From Himantopus leucocephalus (Eukaryota > Chordata > Aves > Charadriiformes > Recurvirostridae): DNA of 64,000 nt. Below the pieces are notes generated by a model that saw nothing but the letters and a program-made list of their open reading frames with translations, had not been told where the DNA came from and made no database searches. The translations under genes and the position numbers were made by a program. The stretch spans positions 77,030,533-77,094,532 of the forward strand of contig RSEF01000004.1 of NCBI GenBank assembly GCA_003993805.1, given 5' to 3'. This document shows positions 50,798 to 62,000 of the stretch, piece by piece (within the stretch, counting starts at the first letter, position 1; the number at the start of each line of letters is the position of its first letter).

Positions 50798-53700
50798 AGA
50801 TGGAGGCGGGGGGGGGGGTGGATCCGAAAAGGGGCCTCGAGGCTGTTTTCCCACCCTGGGAAAGTTGGAAGCAGAGGGAAAAGGCCTCTCTCCAGTCTGG
50901 GAGAGCTCTCCTGGCTCTGGGATACCGTGGGGATGAAGGGATGGAGAGCAAGGGCTGGGAGCAATGGAAGGGCAGGGGGAGCGGGATGAAGCCGGAGTGC
51001 ACTGGGGGTGTCTGCTGTCCCCCCCGGAGAAGGGCCGGGGATGCTGCCCTCGCTGCGGCTCGTCTGGGGACCCTCTGGAGGGGACAGACCGCTGGTCCCC
51101 ACTGGGGGCACGGGGGTGGCGTGCGGCTGGCACCCATCTCGCCACCCCACGAGTCCAGCGCCGGCGCCGCACAGGCAGGAAGAGGGCTGGCTTCTCCTTG
51201 GAGCTCCGACCTCTGTCCCCGGTGGTCCCAAATCCAGGGGACCCCCGCTCTCCTGTGCGCTGGCGCCCCAGGAGACACCCCGGCACCCCACGACGTTGCA
51301 GACACGGGGGTTCCTCGGCAGCGCCCCGGCCATCCCACCCACTCCAGACCCTCTGGAGGGATCGGGGTGGCGGGGGGGGGGTGCTTAGGGCTTGACCCCC
51401 CACCCTGCGCTGAGCCGTGACGTGCCTGCGGGGTGGAGGGGAAGGAAGCCGAGCCTGGTGGAGCCGAGCCAAGGAGAGCTTCCTGGCAGCGATGTCCGGC
51501 CTCCAGCCCCTTCCGCGCCGCTGCAGATGGCTCCGCGCGGGATGGAAAGCTGCGCCAGCCCCTTTTCCAGCCATTCCGCAGCCCTGCGCCGATGGGGAGG
51601 CAAACGCCAGCCGGTGACGCGGCGCCGGGGCACCCCTGACACTGCCGCCCCGGCGGGGTGTCGGAGGGAAGCCTGACTCATCCCCGGCGGGATAATGCGA
51701 GACTCGCAGATGTAAACAGAGCTGGTCCCGGCGCGCCAGGGCATGTGACACATACAGGAGAGACGGGCTGGAGCCATGGCCCCGGGGCTGGTGGCATCGA
51801 CACATGTGCTAGAGGCATGTGAGAGGGAGCGTGGCCCGCGGAGAGCCAGAATCGGTTGGCTCCCGCCCCGTCCCGAGGCTCAGGGGAGCATCGCTCGGGT
51901 GGGGAGGACACGGCAGGGTCCCTGCTATGGGCATGGATGCCCTCTGCTACCCCCGCCCCACCGGCGGCTTTGAGCAACCAGTTTTACCCCCGGTCCGCCT
52001 GTTTGGCTGCCACCGCGTTCCCTCCTGGGTCACCCTTCCCAGCAGGGACCGATTTGGACCAGCAGCTCAGGACAAGCAGAAGGGGTGCAGGGTGAGGGCA
52101 AAGCTGCCGAGATGCCATCTCGTGGCGTCAGCTTCATGGAGCAGAGCGCAGCTCGTGGTGTCAGGAGGTCTCCCTGCATCTTCTGTTCCGCAGGGATGGA
52201 GTGAGCGTGGAGGTGCCAGGCTCGGGAGCACGGAGGCTCGCCGGGTGTCTGCTCCCATCCCAGGAGCAGGGATCGCTCGGAAACCTCCCGGTTGTCCGAC
52301 GCGCTTTCCAGCACGTGATTTTCCCCTTGGGTTTATATGTGCCTGGCTGGGGGATCCGTGCTGGGAGCGCTGCAGGCCAGTGGGGACAGGAGATGATTAC
52401 AGCCACTTCCGAGCCTTGCTTACCCCGCGCAGCCGGTTTCATTTCCTTAATCCCCATCCCAGCATTTTCTTTGTTGTTTTCTTTGGAGGGGAGGGATCAT
52501 TCGCTGAAGGCTGGTGCTTGCCGCAGGGAGCTCTTTCACCTTCCGGGAGACCAACGTGGGTTGCCCGCTGCGTGCCCCGTGCGCGGAGCCGCGCTCTGCT
52601 TTTGGGTGCAGCCGGTGCCACTCTCAAGGGGACGGGGACCCCACCTCAGTGGTGCCCGGGACCACCGTGGAGCGGGTCAGGGTACGCCTGGGGTCCCCTG
52701 CGCTGCTCGGGAAGGACCATGTTTACACGCGTTGGCAAAATTTGCAAATTCAGCCCTGCCGAAGCACCTCGTGCTCCGAATTGCCTTTTCCTCTTGCATC
52801 CCCTACGGCACCGGCATGCCTGGCCTGGGCCAGCTTCGGGGTAAGGTATTCCTGCCGCAGCCGACTCCATGGGCTGAGCTTTACCCGGCGCGACACCGAA
52901 ACCTCAGGCTGCGGATGCCGGCACCGTGGTCCGGCCGTGCCAGGCTCACCGCTGCTGGCCCTGCGTGCCGAGCTGGGCTGGTCGCTGGGCTTGCCCATGA
53001 CCTCAGCTTTCCTGCTCGGTGCGTCGGACGGTCCCCGAGGGGCTGCAGGAATCGTGTGAATCATGAATACTTTTGGAGTGATTCCTCCGGGGTGTGCGTG
53101 AGGTGGTTCCCGCCGTGCCAAGGTGGGGACGGCTGCTTGATTGCAGGAGGTGATGTGGTCCCAGGGGATGTTCAGCCCCCACCCAGGCTGAGCCGGGGTC
53201 GGGGTCGGAGATGCTGCCTGCCACTTTCCCGGGGTGGAGAAGGGAGTTTGGAGAGAGGACAGCTGGCTGGTGGCCGGAGAGTCTCACTAGCCCATGATGG
53301 CATCCCCATCTCTTCTGCAGCTCCTTGCCCTCCTTGGCCCATGCAGGGGCTGAAGCTGACGCAGTCGCAGTCTGGATGGTCTGGCTTTGCTGCAAAGCCC
53401 AGATTTGGGGTCCCTGCGTGCCGGCCAGGGGGTCTGGGCGAGCTGAGCGGCACCCAGTGCCGGCCAACACCGAGCAGGTTTGTGGCCGCTGCGGGGATGT
53501 CCTCACCTCCCTTCTCCCGGTCCCGCGGGCAGGCAAAATGCCGGGACAGGCAGCTCTGCCCCACGGAGAGGGACGGGCTGGGTCAGGGCTGTGCCCCAGA
53601 CTGCAGCCGCTGCGCGCTGGCCCCGAGCGCGCCGGGGAAGGGTTTCCAGCAGAGCTCAGAGGACCTGCTGGCACAGCCTTTCCCCGCTGCCGGACCAGTT

Positions 53701-54706
53701 CCCGAGCGCGGTCGGGGCCCCGGTGAGTCAGCTGGAGCGACGGCTCACATTGCTCACGCCGCACCAAGCGCCGCACTGCCTCCCTTAGCTTTTATCCCGG
53801 CTCGTGCGCCCCAAAAACGCGCACCTGGAGGGATGAGGAGCCCAGCGCCGGGATGCCGGGATGCTCAGCCCCAAGCAGCCCGCGGCAGGGATGGCGGCAG
53901 GCTCCGCCGAGCCCAGGCTCCTCGGCTGCCCTGGGAGGTGATGACCGGGCTCCGAGTGTGCTCAGCGCCGTGTGGCTGCGTCGGCACACGGTTTAGGAGC
54001 CATGAAGCTCCGGCCTGCGCTCACTGCCTTGCTCCAACGCTGAGCAGGAATGCTGAGCACGCAGCAGCTCCAGGGCGGCCGCGGAGGGGAGGCAGGCCTG
54101 GAGCCAAGGGCTGGCCTCCTGCCCTCCGCAGGGAGGGGAGAGGACGACGTCGGCTCAGCCTGCAGCGAGAAGAGCAATTTTGGGCAGAAACCCCGCTGCG
54201 CGGGGGTCCGCCAGCGGCTCAGCCCTTCCTCTGCGTGGCGGCGGGCAGACGCAGGCAGCTGGCACAGGCGGTTGCTGAAGCTGCCAGGGAGGGGGGAAGG
54301 TGCTAAGGGGGGGTCCTGGGTCAGCAGGCTCCGGCAAGGTGCGATCCTGTGCCGGGTGATGCCAGTTGGTGCTCAGACAGGGTGATCTTGGGCTCGGGGA
54401 CTCCTGCCTGCACCAGCACCCAGCTTCCCAGCGCAGGCAGGGACCGCCGGGAAGCCTCCTCCGGTGGCTTGGGTCCAGGAGCATCCCTATCCACGCCGGG
54501 AAGGTGGCCACCATCCCCTGCCTAAAACGAGGAGGGGGGTTTTGGGGAGCAGGCGGGTTGCTGCGGGGACGCGGAGGTGCCGAGCCTGCCCTTGCTTTTG
54601 TTTGCAAAGCTGGTCTGCGCCGAGCAAGCTGCCGGTGACCTAGAATAGCCGGCGCGGTGTGCCAGCCCTGGCAGAGGGAATGTTTAGCTCAACATACCCG
54701 GTCTGG

Positions 54707-54731
54707 CAGGGCGGGCGGGCGGGCGGGCGTG
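54707..54731. repeat. (GGGC)n short tandem repeat
   Basis: About five GGGC units ('gggcgggcgggcgggcggg'). The G-tracts could form a quadruplex. Confidence 0.85.
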
Positions 54732-54860
54732 CGGCTGAGGGGAGGAGTGCTGCAGGCAGCTCTGTTGGCCCCAGTGTCCCTGCGGTCCCCTCTGCTCACG
54801 TCCGCAGGGTGACAGAGCGGTTCCCCAGCCCGCCGGCGGGCGGGCACGGCGTTTTATCTT

Positions 54861-54928
54861 GCAACGGTGGCGCAAACGGTGGTCAGCAAAACAGTGGTCA
54901 GCAACGGTGGTCAGCAAAACGTGGTGGT
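54861..54928 (+). repeat. Short tandem repeat of 13-15 bp units
   Basis: About five imperfect copies of a GCAA(A)CGGTGGTCA unit, alternating with GCAAAACAGTGGTCA variants. It lies just before a CR1 3' end and may be an expansion of CR1 sequence. Confidence 0.8.
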
Positions 54929-54954
54929 GTGGGTCAGCCCACCTCCAGGCACCC

Positions 54955-55142
54955 CAAATCTTTACTGAGAGCGGGGGTCAAACCCAGGCACAGGCTGCCT
55001 GGAGAGGGGGTCGGTGCCCCAAGGCTGGCAGTGTTTCAGAGGCGTTTGGACAATGCCTTTAATGACATGCCTTAACATCTGGTCAGCCCTCAAGTGATCA
55101 GGCAGTTGGACTAGATCGTCGTCGTAGGTCCCTTCCAGCTGA
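54955..55142 (+). mobile_element. CR1 3' end fragment
   Basis: Contains 'caggctgcctggagaggggg', 'ggcagtgtttcagaggcgtt', 'tggacaatgcctttaatgac', 'gtgatcaggcagttggacta' and 'gtaggtcccttccagctgaa', the 3' UTR of a CR1 subfamily. Its tail runs directly into the pentanucleotide array at 55143. Confidence 0.85.
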
Positions 55143-55738
55143 AAATATTCCATTCCATTTCATCCCATTCCATTCCTTTCCATCCCATCCCATCCTATCC
55201 TATCCTATCCTATCCTATCCTATCCTATCCTATCCTATCCTATCCTGTCCTGTCCTGTCCTGTTCCATTCCATTCCATTCCACTCCACTCCATTCCATTC
55301 CATTCCATTCCATTCCATCCTGTCCTACCCTATCCTATCCCACTCAATCCAATCCCATCCTATCCTATCCCCATCCCATTCCATCTCATCCTATCCTATC
55401 CCATTCCATTCCATCCCATCACATCCCATCCTATCTTATCCCATCCCATCCTGTCCTATACTATCCCATGCCATCCTATCCTATCCCATCCTATCCCATT
55501 CCATCCTATCCCATCCTGTCCTATTCTATCCCATCCCATCCCATCCGATCCTATTCCATCCCATCCTATCCCATTCCATCCTATCCCATCCTGTCCTATT
55601 CTATCCTATCCTATCCCATCCCATCCCATCCTATCCTATCCTATCCCATCCCATCCCATCCCATCCCATCCCATCTCGTCCTATCCTATCCCATCCCATC
55701 TCATCCCATCCCATCCCATCCCATCCCATTCCATTCCC
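55143..55738 (+). repeat. Pentanucleotide array (CCATC/CTATC/CATTC units), ~595 bp
   Basis: About 119 units of five bases, mixing CATTC, CCATC, CTATC and CTGTC variants in clusters, such as homogeneous 'ctatcctatcctatcctatc' near 55194-55243. It begins exactly at the CR1 tail, whose own terminal repeat is of the ATTC(C/T) type, so the array most likely grew from it. The open frame 55468-55983 that reads as repeated Ser-Tyr-Pro-Ile-Pro is a by-product. Confidence 0.95.
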
Positions 55739-56436
55739 ACCTTGCTGCGAGGGAGCAGCTAGGACCAGCTTGGTGGTCTTCAGCTGAGCCGGGTGAGCCC
55801 GGGCGAGCCGTGGTGGCATGGGGCAGCCCGGCGAGCCAGCCTGGGGGCACCAGGAGGATCGGATGCACCCACGCACAGCCGGGGTGGGTGGCTGCTCCCA
55901 AGCGCCCGCTTTGCCGCACCATGCCGGTGGCGGGCACAGACCGAGTCCCCACGGCCACTTTGCTGGTGTGCTCCAAACGCTGACCCAGAGTTGGTATTGC
56001 CGGAAGAGCTGGGCTGAGGGTGACCCAAGCCACTCCGTGCACCGGGAGCTTCCTTTGGGAGCTGCACAGGCTCAACTTCTCCCCCTCCGCGGTTTTTCCG
56101 GAGGAGCCCTGGCAGGGATGTTGGCAGAGCGTCTGCTCGGGCCAAGTCCCCAGAGCACCTCTCCTTCCACTTTGACCACCCACCCAACCTGCAGAGGAGG
56201 TTTCCTGCCTTCCCCCGGCTAACCTCACCCCTCCCCTGGACCACGCAGCAGGATCTGGCTGCCCTTGGAGAGCTTTTTGGGGGTGAGCAAGGTTGGTGAC
56301 ACCTCGCTGGTGGGATCCAACCCCCACACACACACACTTGATCCACGTGGGATGCTGGATCAAGCGATGACAGTGTGGCACAGTGGTGCTGACCACGCCA
56401 GGTGCATGGTGGACCATCCTGGTGGGACAGGGACTA
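55739..56436. other. GC-rich spacer, no gene recognised
   Basis: No known exon or repeat. Contains a short (CA)n at 56325-56336. Overlapping long open frames in both directions reflect GC content. Confidence 0.5.
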
Positions 56437-56556
56437 TGGAATCATAGAATCATGGAATCATCTAGGTTGGAAGGGACCTTTAGGATCATGGAGTCCAACC
56501 ATCAACCTAACGCTGCCAAACCCGCCATGAAACCATGTCCCTCACCACCACCGCGT
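56437..56556 (-). mobile_element. CR1 3' tail fragment, minus strand
   Basis: Reads 'atggaatcatagaatcatgg', 'aatcatctaggttggaaggg' and 'gtccaaccatcaacctaacg', the complement of a CR1 tail of a different subfamily from the piece at 42484. Similarity fades after 'atgtccctcaccaccac'. Confidence 0.85.
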
Positions 56557-57493
56557 GGCCCTGGGACCTGGGTTGATTGATCAGCCGGGTGGTTTGATGG
56601 ATCCACACACCACCCCTCCGTGTTGACCCTTTGGTTTGGCATTTCCCCGTTGGCTGCCGGGACCTGCTGTCCCCTCTCCCATCTTTGCGTCGTTTCTCCT
56701 TCCACGGAACGAGGCCAGCCTGGAGGGACGGGCTGGGAGCTGGGACGCCCCGGTTCTCGCCGAGTGTCCTTGGCAGGAGTGCTCCGCTCCTCGGCGCGGC
56801 CCCAGGAGAACGTCGGTGGTGCAATGACTTCCCCGTCACTGATATTGCCCTAATCCGACGAGCTCCGAAACTCGGCGACGGTCTAATTAGTGCTTTTGCA
56901 TCGCAGCGCCGGCTGGGATTGTCCCGTCCTTGCCTGGAGGACATCTCACCGGGGCCGCAAAAACGTCGGTCCCGTTTAAAACTGGGTCGATTCCATACGA
57001 TCTGGGCCAGGTTAGGAGAAAGATGAGTTTGGGAGGAAGAAGAGGAGCGGGATGCACCGGAGGGGGGGGATGCCCGCCCAAGCCAGGCATGGTGCCGGAA
57101 AAGCTTAGCTCCATCCCTCCACCCGGCAGCTCCGGGGATGCTCGGAGGTGTCAGGCTTTAGGATACGGACTGGCAGGACAGGGACCGATCCAGGAGAGCC
57201 GTGACGCTGCGGGAAGAAGCCAGCACGGTGTAACCGTGCCACCCGTCGGGGTGGCAGCCTGCGTTGGCACCTTAGCCGGGGACACCCTCCTCCGCTCCTT
57301 CCCTGTCGGAGGCCGGTGGGGTTGGGGACGGCAGGGTGCTTTGCTGTCCCCTAAGGGTGGACATGCCACCGGGCAGAGGACTGAGGAGGGACCCTTCTTT
57401 CCGCAAGGAAAGGTGACGGAGCAAAGCTCCTCTGCCACCGACTGACCGCGTAGCCTCGGTCATGTCACTTCACCATCCCCCCTTAACCGTGCC

Positions 57494-57561
57494 GCCACCG
57501 CCATCACCGCCACCGCCACCGCCACGGCCGTGGCGGTGGCGGTGGCGGTGATGGCGGTGGC
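57494..57561. repeat. Perfect 68-bp palindrome made of GCC/ACC triplets
   Basis: Bases 57494-57527 are exactly complementary to 57528-57561, with no spacer; I checked all 34 pairs. The arm is made of GCCACC-type triplets with one CATC irregularity (57502-57505) that is mirrored in the other arm. The first mismatch is 57493/57562. It could form a stable hairpin or cruciform, or be a fold-back assembly artefact. Confidence 0.97.
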
Positions 57562-57837
57562 TCCTCAGGGGAGAGGAAGGAGGGGAGGGAAGGAGGGAGG
57601 GAGCTGCCGGCCGCCATTTCCTGCCGAAATCACATGGCTCCCGCGTTTCCATGGAGAGGGCCGGGGTGGGCGCTGCCAAGAAGGAGCCTGCCCCAACTCT
57701 TCCCCGTCGGCTCCCCCCGTCCATGGGAGCGGAACAAAGAGGGGATGCGCCCCGCTCCTCGCCTCCCCCGCTTCTCTTGGGACATGTGAGTGTCACCCTG
57801 GGAGGGGGGGGACACGCCGGTCACGGGGGGGGTGTGT
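57562..57837. promoter_or_regulatory. Candidate CpG-rich promoter-like segment
   Basis: GC-rich, with a GCCGCCATTT element (57613-57622, complement of the YY1 core AAATGGCGGC), a CACATG E-box type word, and GGGAGG runs. Such signals are typical around start sites of housekeeping genes, but no downstream exon can be seen because the contig ends at the gap. Weak call. Confidence 0.25.
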
Positions 57838-57847
57838 NNNNNNNNNN
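57838..57847. other. Assembly gap (10 N), right edge of GC-rich block
   Basis: Ten unknown bases following a G-rich end ('cacggggggggtgtgt'). Sequence becomes AT-rich immediately after. Confidence 1.
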
Positions 57848-57989
57848 TGTTATTAATATTTCATTAAAGTAGTTTAGTTTCTTCTAAACTGATAAATCAT
57901 TCTCTCTCTCCTCTACCTCTGTTTGGAGAGAGGTAGGGGAGAGCATCTGTCGTTCCACCTGAGTGGCCAATCCAGCCCAAACCATGACA
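57848..57989 (-). mobile_element. ERV LTR, 5' part, minus strand, cut by gap
   Basis: The complement begins TGTCATGGTTTGGGCTGGAT and runs through 'TGGCCACTCAGGTGGAACGA' and 'CAGATGCTCTCC' to an AT-rich segment at the gap. The terminal TG and the match to the fragment at 9452-9501 mark it as an LTR start. The rest of the LTR is missing beyond the gap. Confidence 0.7.
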
Positions 57990-58092
57990 AACATACGTTC
58001 ATTTCCAGCTAAGTTTGACATCACATGACAAGGCTAAGGTTATAAAAGAAAAAAGTGCATGAATAGCAAGTTAAGGACATGGTTTAACGTTA

Positions 58093-58165
58093 TTAAAATG
58101 CTGACAAAGTACGAATGAGAAGTGACTTNTTAAAATGCTGACAAAGTATGAATGAGAAGTGACTT
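58093..58165. repeat. 36-bp direct repeat split by a single N
   Basis: 58093-58128 and 58130-58165 are the same 36 bases apart from one C/T difference (58112 and 58149), separated only by N at 58129. This looks like two overlapping contig ends placed side by side instead of merged. Confidence 0.95.
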
Positions 58166-58871
58166 TCATTCTCAGTCCTTGAGTGATCACCTCAGGATGA
58201 TCTTTTGCTGATCGTTAAATGTAATGTTTCGTTTTGAGTATTTTGACAGGCTGGAAGTAGTTAATGTGAAGAAAATGTTTTTTTCTTGCTTTCCTTCTGT
58301 TCGTACTCTATCCATCCCTTCATTCATTTGGTTTCTGTCGTAACACTGGAAAGGTGAAGAGTTCAGCATCTGGCTTTCAAGGCATCCTGGAGCTAGTGAT
58401 GCTTCTGAAGCAGCATATTCATTCTTCTAAAGCAGGAAGCATTAACTTTGCACAAGTCAGATTTTTGTTTATGTATTTTTGCTGATACGGTGTAATAAAC
58501 TGAATATTTTTGCTGATAGAATGAACTGGAAGAGTTAAAAATATGGGCATACATACAGAGATATCATTAATTTTATGGCAGTACATCTTTATTGGGAAGC
58601 ATAAGTCTTTTAAAGCTGATTCTGTATATGGAAATATTTCAGGTAGTTGTTTTCATAGCATGAATATCTATTTTTTTTCCTTTTAATCCCAACTTAGCGA
58701 TAATTATTTATGCTAAATCATAATTGTTAACAAATAGGTGCCTTAAAACAAGTAGCTTAAATTTTGTGATGACAGTGGTATTCTCTTTTAGAGACAGATG
58801 AAGTTTTGTTAGTTGTGCAGCTGACATCCATGACTTCTGGGAAGGTGCTTAAATAAACACAGTCGGGTATT
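58166..58871. other. AT-rich stretch, no gene recognised
   Basis: No exon or repeat family recognised. A short 'atttttgctgata' word occurs twice near 58475 and 58506. Confidence 0.5.
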
Positions 58872-59012
58872 ACAGACTTGCACAGAAAGGGTGAGGTTGG
58901 AAGGGACCCTGGAGGTGACCTTGGCCAACCCCCTGCTCAAGCAAGGCCACCTGGAGCCTGTTGCCCAAACCATGTCCAGATGGCCTTTGAGTATCTCCAA
59001 AGTGGGAGGTAT
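58872..59012 (-). mobile_element. CR1 3' UTR fragment, minus strand
   Basis: Reads 'gtgaggttggaagggaccct', 'ggaggtgaccttggccaacc', 'ccctgctcaagcaaggccac' and 'catgtccagatggcctttga', the complement of the 3' end of the CR1 subfamily represented by the copy at 22057-23101. It ends near 'tctccaaagtggg'. Confidence 0.85.
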
Positions 59013-62000
59013 CAAATGTGTGAGGACTTATTTAAGCTGTCAGTCAGAAGTACCTCCCTGGTACTATCTGATGCACTCAGGTTTAGGCTTAAAAACATAA
59101 ATGTACATAAATGACTCCCCATGTGGACAGAACCTATTGTAACTTGAGATTTGTATGTCGGATGTGCATTCATAACCTGTGGTTGAACCCTCAAAGTTGC
59201 TTACAAATGAGGGGCTTTGTAGAACAAAGAAGAAGCCAGGACACCAGTTTGTAAAATAGGAGGTCAACAGAGGATAACTTTAGTTCAAAGCATGCAAATA
59301 TTCTGTAAAACAGAAATCCCTCAAAACGACTTTATGAAAGTCTAAGTAAGAAACTCAAAGGATTGTTCTTCATGCAGAATCATGTGAAATCAAGACAGCA
59401 GGTTTTCCTTAGGAAAAAAATGGGGTTTGTTTGATTAGAATCAACTAGCTTATGTGTTGGGGAAGTGTAATTCCCAGCAGAAGTTTATTTCTCAGTTTGA
59501 GTTCAGCACCTGTATTTATTTACTTATTTTGCATATGTTTGGAGGCTGCTGGGATTACTAGTATGTTTGGTAGTAGGTAGCATAATGCCGTGTTGTAATC
59601 TTTATTCATGGAATTTTAAACTTCAGTTCTGTTCATGAGACCTGCCTTCAGGCCCTCTATTTTTCTCCCTGCCTTTGAGACCCGTTGCATCATGCAGTGA
59701 CGTTCCTCACGAGTACGTATTTCAACTCAGTTTCCCAACCATTATTTCAGTTTTCAGCTGTGATCCTCTATCCTACTTGTGCTCTCACCTGCAAAATACT
59801 GTTGTGGCTAACAGAAACTTCCTTTCGGTCCACTGCTGGTACTTTTTAATGTCCTGCTTGATAATGGTAGATCAGACTTATCGCTAAGTAGGTTGGATTG
59901 TGTTAGCTTGATGCTGCGGTGGGGATGAAACTAAACTGTTGATGAATGTGGACCCTGTCTAACTGCTGGAGTAGCCGAGCATAGTTAACCGGTGAGCTGT
60001 TAAATACAGCCAGAACAAATTAAGCCAGAAGCTACTGAGTTTATGTGACTGAAGTTAAACAATACAAAGATCTGCTCTTAAGTCTCAAACTCAGGATCAG
60101 TTTATTAGGGCTTATCACATGAACACCTATCAGCTAACCTGTAACGACTGCTTGTGAGTATAGGCTTAGCCTGTGACAAATGTCAAGTAATTTATCTTGG
60201 AGTCTGCTTTTAAGATAAGACTGAGTCAGAGTAACTGTGGTCTGCAGCTAGTAGGGATGGTCTGCTTTTCGGAGCACTGAGGCCCATCTGACTTGATAAT
60301 GGGAGGTGGGAGCCCACAGTGGAAAAGTTGAGCATCCTGTACTTTTATGAGAGGCGGTAGGAGCATGCAGGGGTAGAAGGCTTGGGAATGGAGAAGCATG
60401 AGACTGCTACGCTTTTGGTGTCATCCTGAGGTTAGATGGGTTCAGCCATATCTTAAAACCACACTCTTAATTTAGATAAAGTTGCATTTTTGCTGCAGGC
60501 TAGAGTCGTATGCACGGGGTCAGTTAACACCAGCCCATTAAATCTGTCCTAAACGTGTTTGGGTGCCTGAGTCCATAGTAGAGAACAATGGTATCTGCAA
60601 GGACGTTAATTAAGAGTCACACCTCAATTCATTATGCAGGAACTTTCCCTTATAGTATAGGTAGGCTTCCTCAGGATGAGGTGTAATTCCATGATGAAAG
60701 ATTAGGAGAAGGTTTTGAAATCTGCCTCTCTGAGCTCTGGAGCGTCTCAAATGTAGGTAGCAATTTTTCCTTTTCCTTCAATTTAAGAAAACCTCGGAAA
60801 GGAATACCTCGGGCAGCTTTATCGTGCTTTGAATTACATGGTGCCAGATTTCACATTGCTCCTGCTTGGCAAAATTGAGCAGTAGTCAGCTTTGCAGAAT
60901 TTCTGTGTTGGCTGAGATCAGATGAGATGTCCCGTTTGAATAATTAAGATCAACAGAGATTAAATCTGCTTACATGAATCTTGGTTTTAATTATTTTTCA
61001 TAAGAGAAATAAGGATTGGTGCTAGACATTCAAAAGGTCATGTGTAATTTATTTTGCCAACAAAGCTAATAAACTATGCCTTGTTTATACTTATTTGAAC
61101 AGTTATATGCTTTGGGAAATTTATTGTTCTAACTGTTCGACTTCTTAAAAGATAACACATTTAATTTTTACATAAACAAAATGACAGTTAAACCTTAGGT
61201 GTCCCGAAAGCCATTGAAGATTAACTGTAGAACTGAAATTTCTGTACCAAGTAGAGAACTGAACCAGAACTGAATTACTGTGTACGAAAAGGAGTAAGAA
61301 GTAGAGAAAATAATTTTATGAAACTAAAACTAATATCAATATAGACTGTTATAATTTTGCATTTAATGTTGACTAGTTCTGAGTCAAAGAAATGAAGTAT
61401 TTTGGAATATACTATTTTAAAGTTTTGATTTTAATCCATTTTGCAACTTCCTACTTGTTAATATATAATAATCACCATATAGTGTGACTGAAGGTGTTGG
61501 GTCCCTGTCCATAACAGAATTGCCCTAAATATAAGGGAGCAGAAGTTTGCAGAAAAAAAATTGAGTTCTTATTTTTCCTGATTTACTTTGGTGCAATTCT
61601 GATTGTGACTAATATATTTACACCAATGAAATGCCTAATCCTTTGAGGTGAGAGATTACCACACCTGGTTCTCATTGTTTTTTTTAAAAAACTTTATTTC
61701 TTCAGAAATAAGCCAACAAGGAAATGAACGGAGTAAGAATATTGGACTTTATTACATACGAATATGCCTTTGGTCTGTTATTATTTAAATGCACACTTGA
61801 GAGTGGGAAGAGCAGGTGAGCTGATACCAGGGTTGTACCCTTTCGGATGAGTTCCTTGGCAAAGAAGAGAGTCATTTCCCACTGGTAGATGTGTGAGGAC
61901 AGACCTGGGTTGCTTCTGACTACTAGACTTACTTCTCAGGTCTCTGAAGTTTGGTGGGCTCAACACCTCACCAATACGTCTACTTCAGTAGAATTTTTCT

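Larger units (their letters stand above)
44447..54954. other. GC-rich block, no gene recognised
   Basis: Very GC-rich sequence with many CpG and long chance open frames on both strands, for example 52201-54306 plus, 44997-46334 minus and 50666-51805 minus. None shows a known domain, and two or three overlapping frames are usually open together. Their composition (Gly, Pro, Ala, Arg, Ser) fits GC bias. G-runs occur at 50806-50818 and 51370-51380, and a single N at 50797 sits just before the first. An AATAAA at 49269-49274 has no assignable gene. Some real exons could be hidden here; I cannot support any. Confidence 0.5.

Noticed and set aside
50666..51805. 379-codon minus-strand open frame
   Set aside because: It spans an N and G-runs, has no motif, and has competing frames in all phases.
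52201..54306. 701-codon plus-strand open frame
   Set aside because: It lies in the most GC-rich part, overlaps several other long frames on both strands, has no recognisable domain, and has a Gly/Pro/Ala/Arg-rich composition expected from GC bias.
55468..55983. Open frame encoding a Ser-Tyr-Pro-Ile-Pro repeat protein
   Set aside because: It is the direct reading of the pentanucleotide array, whose five-base period cycles through all three phases without stops.
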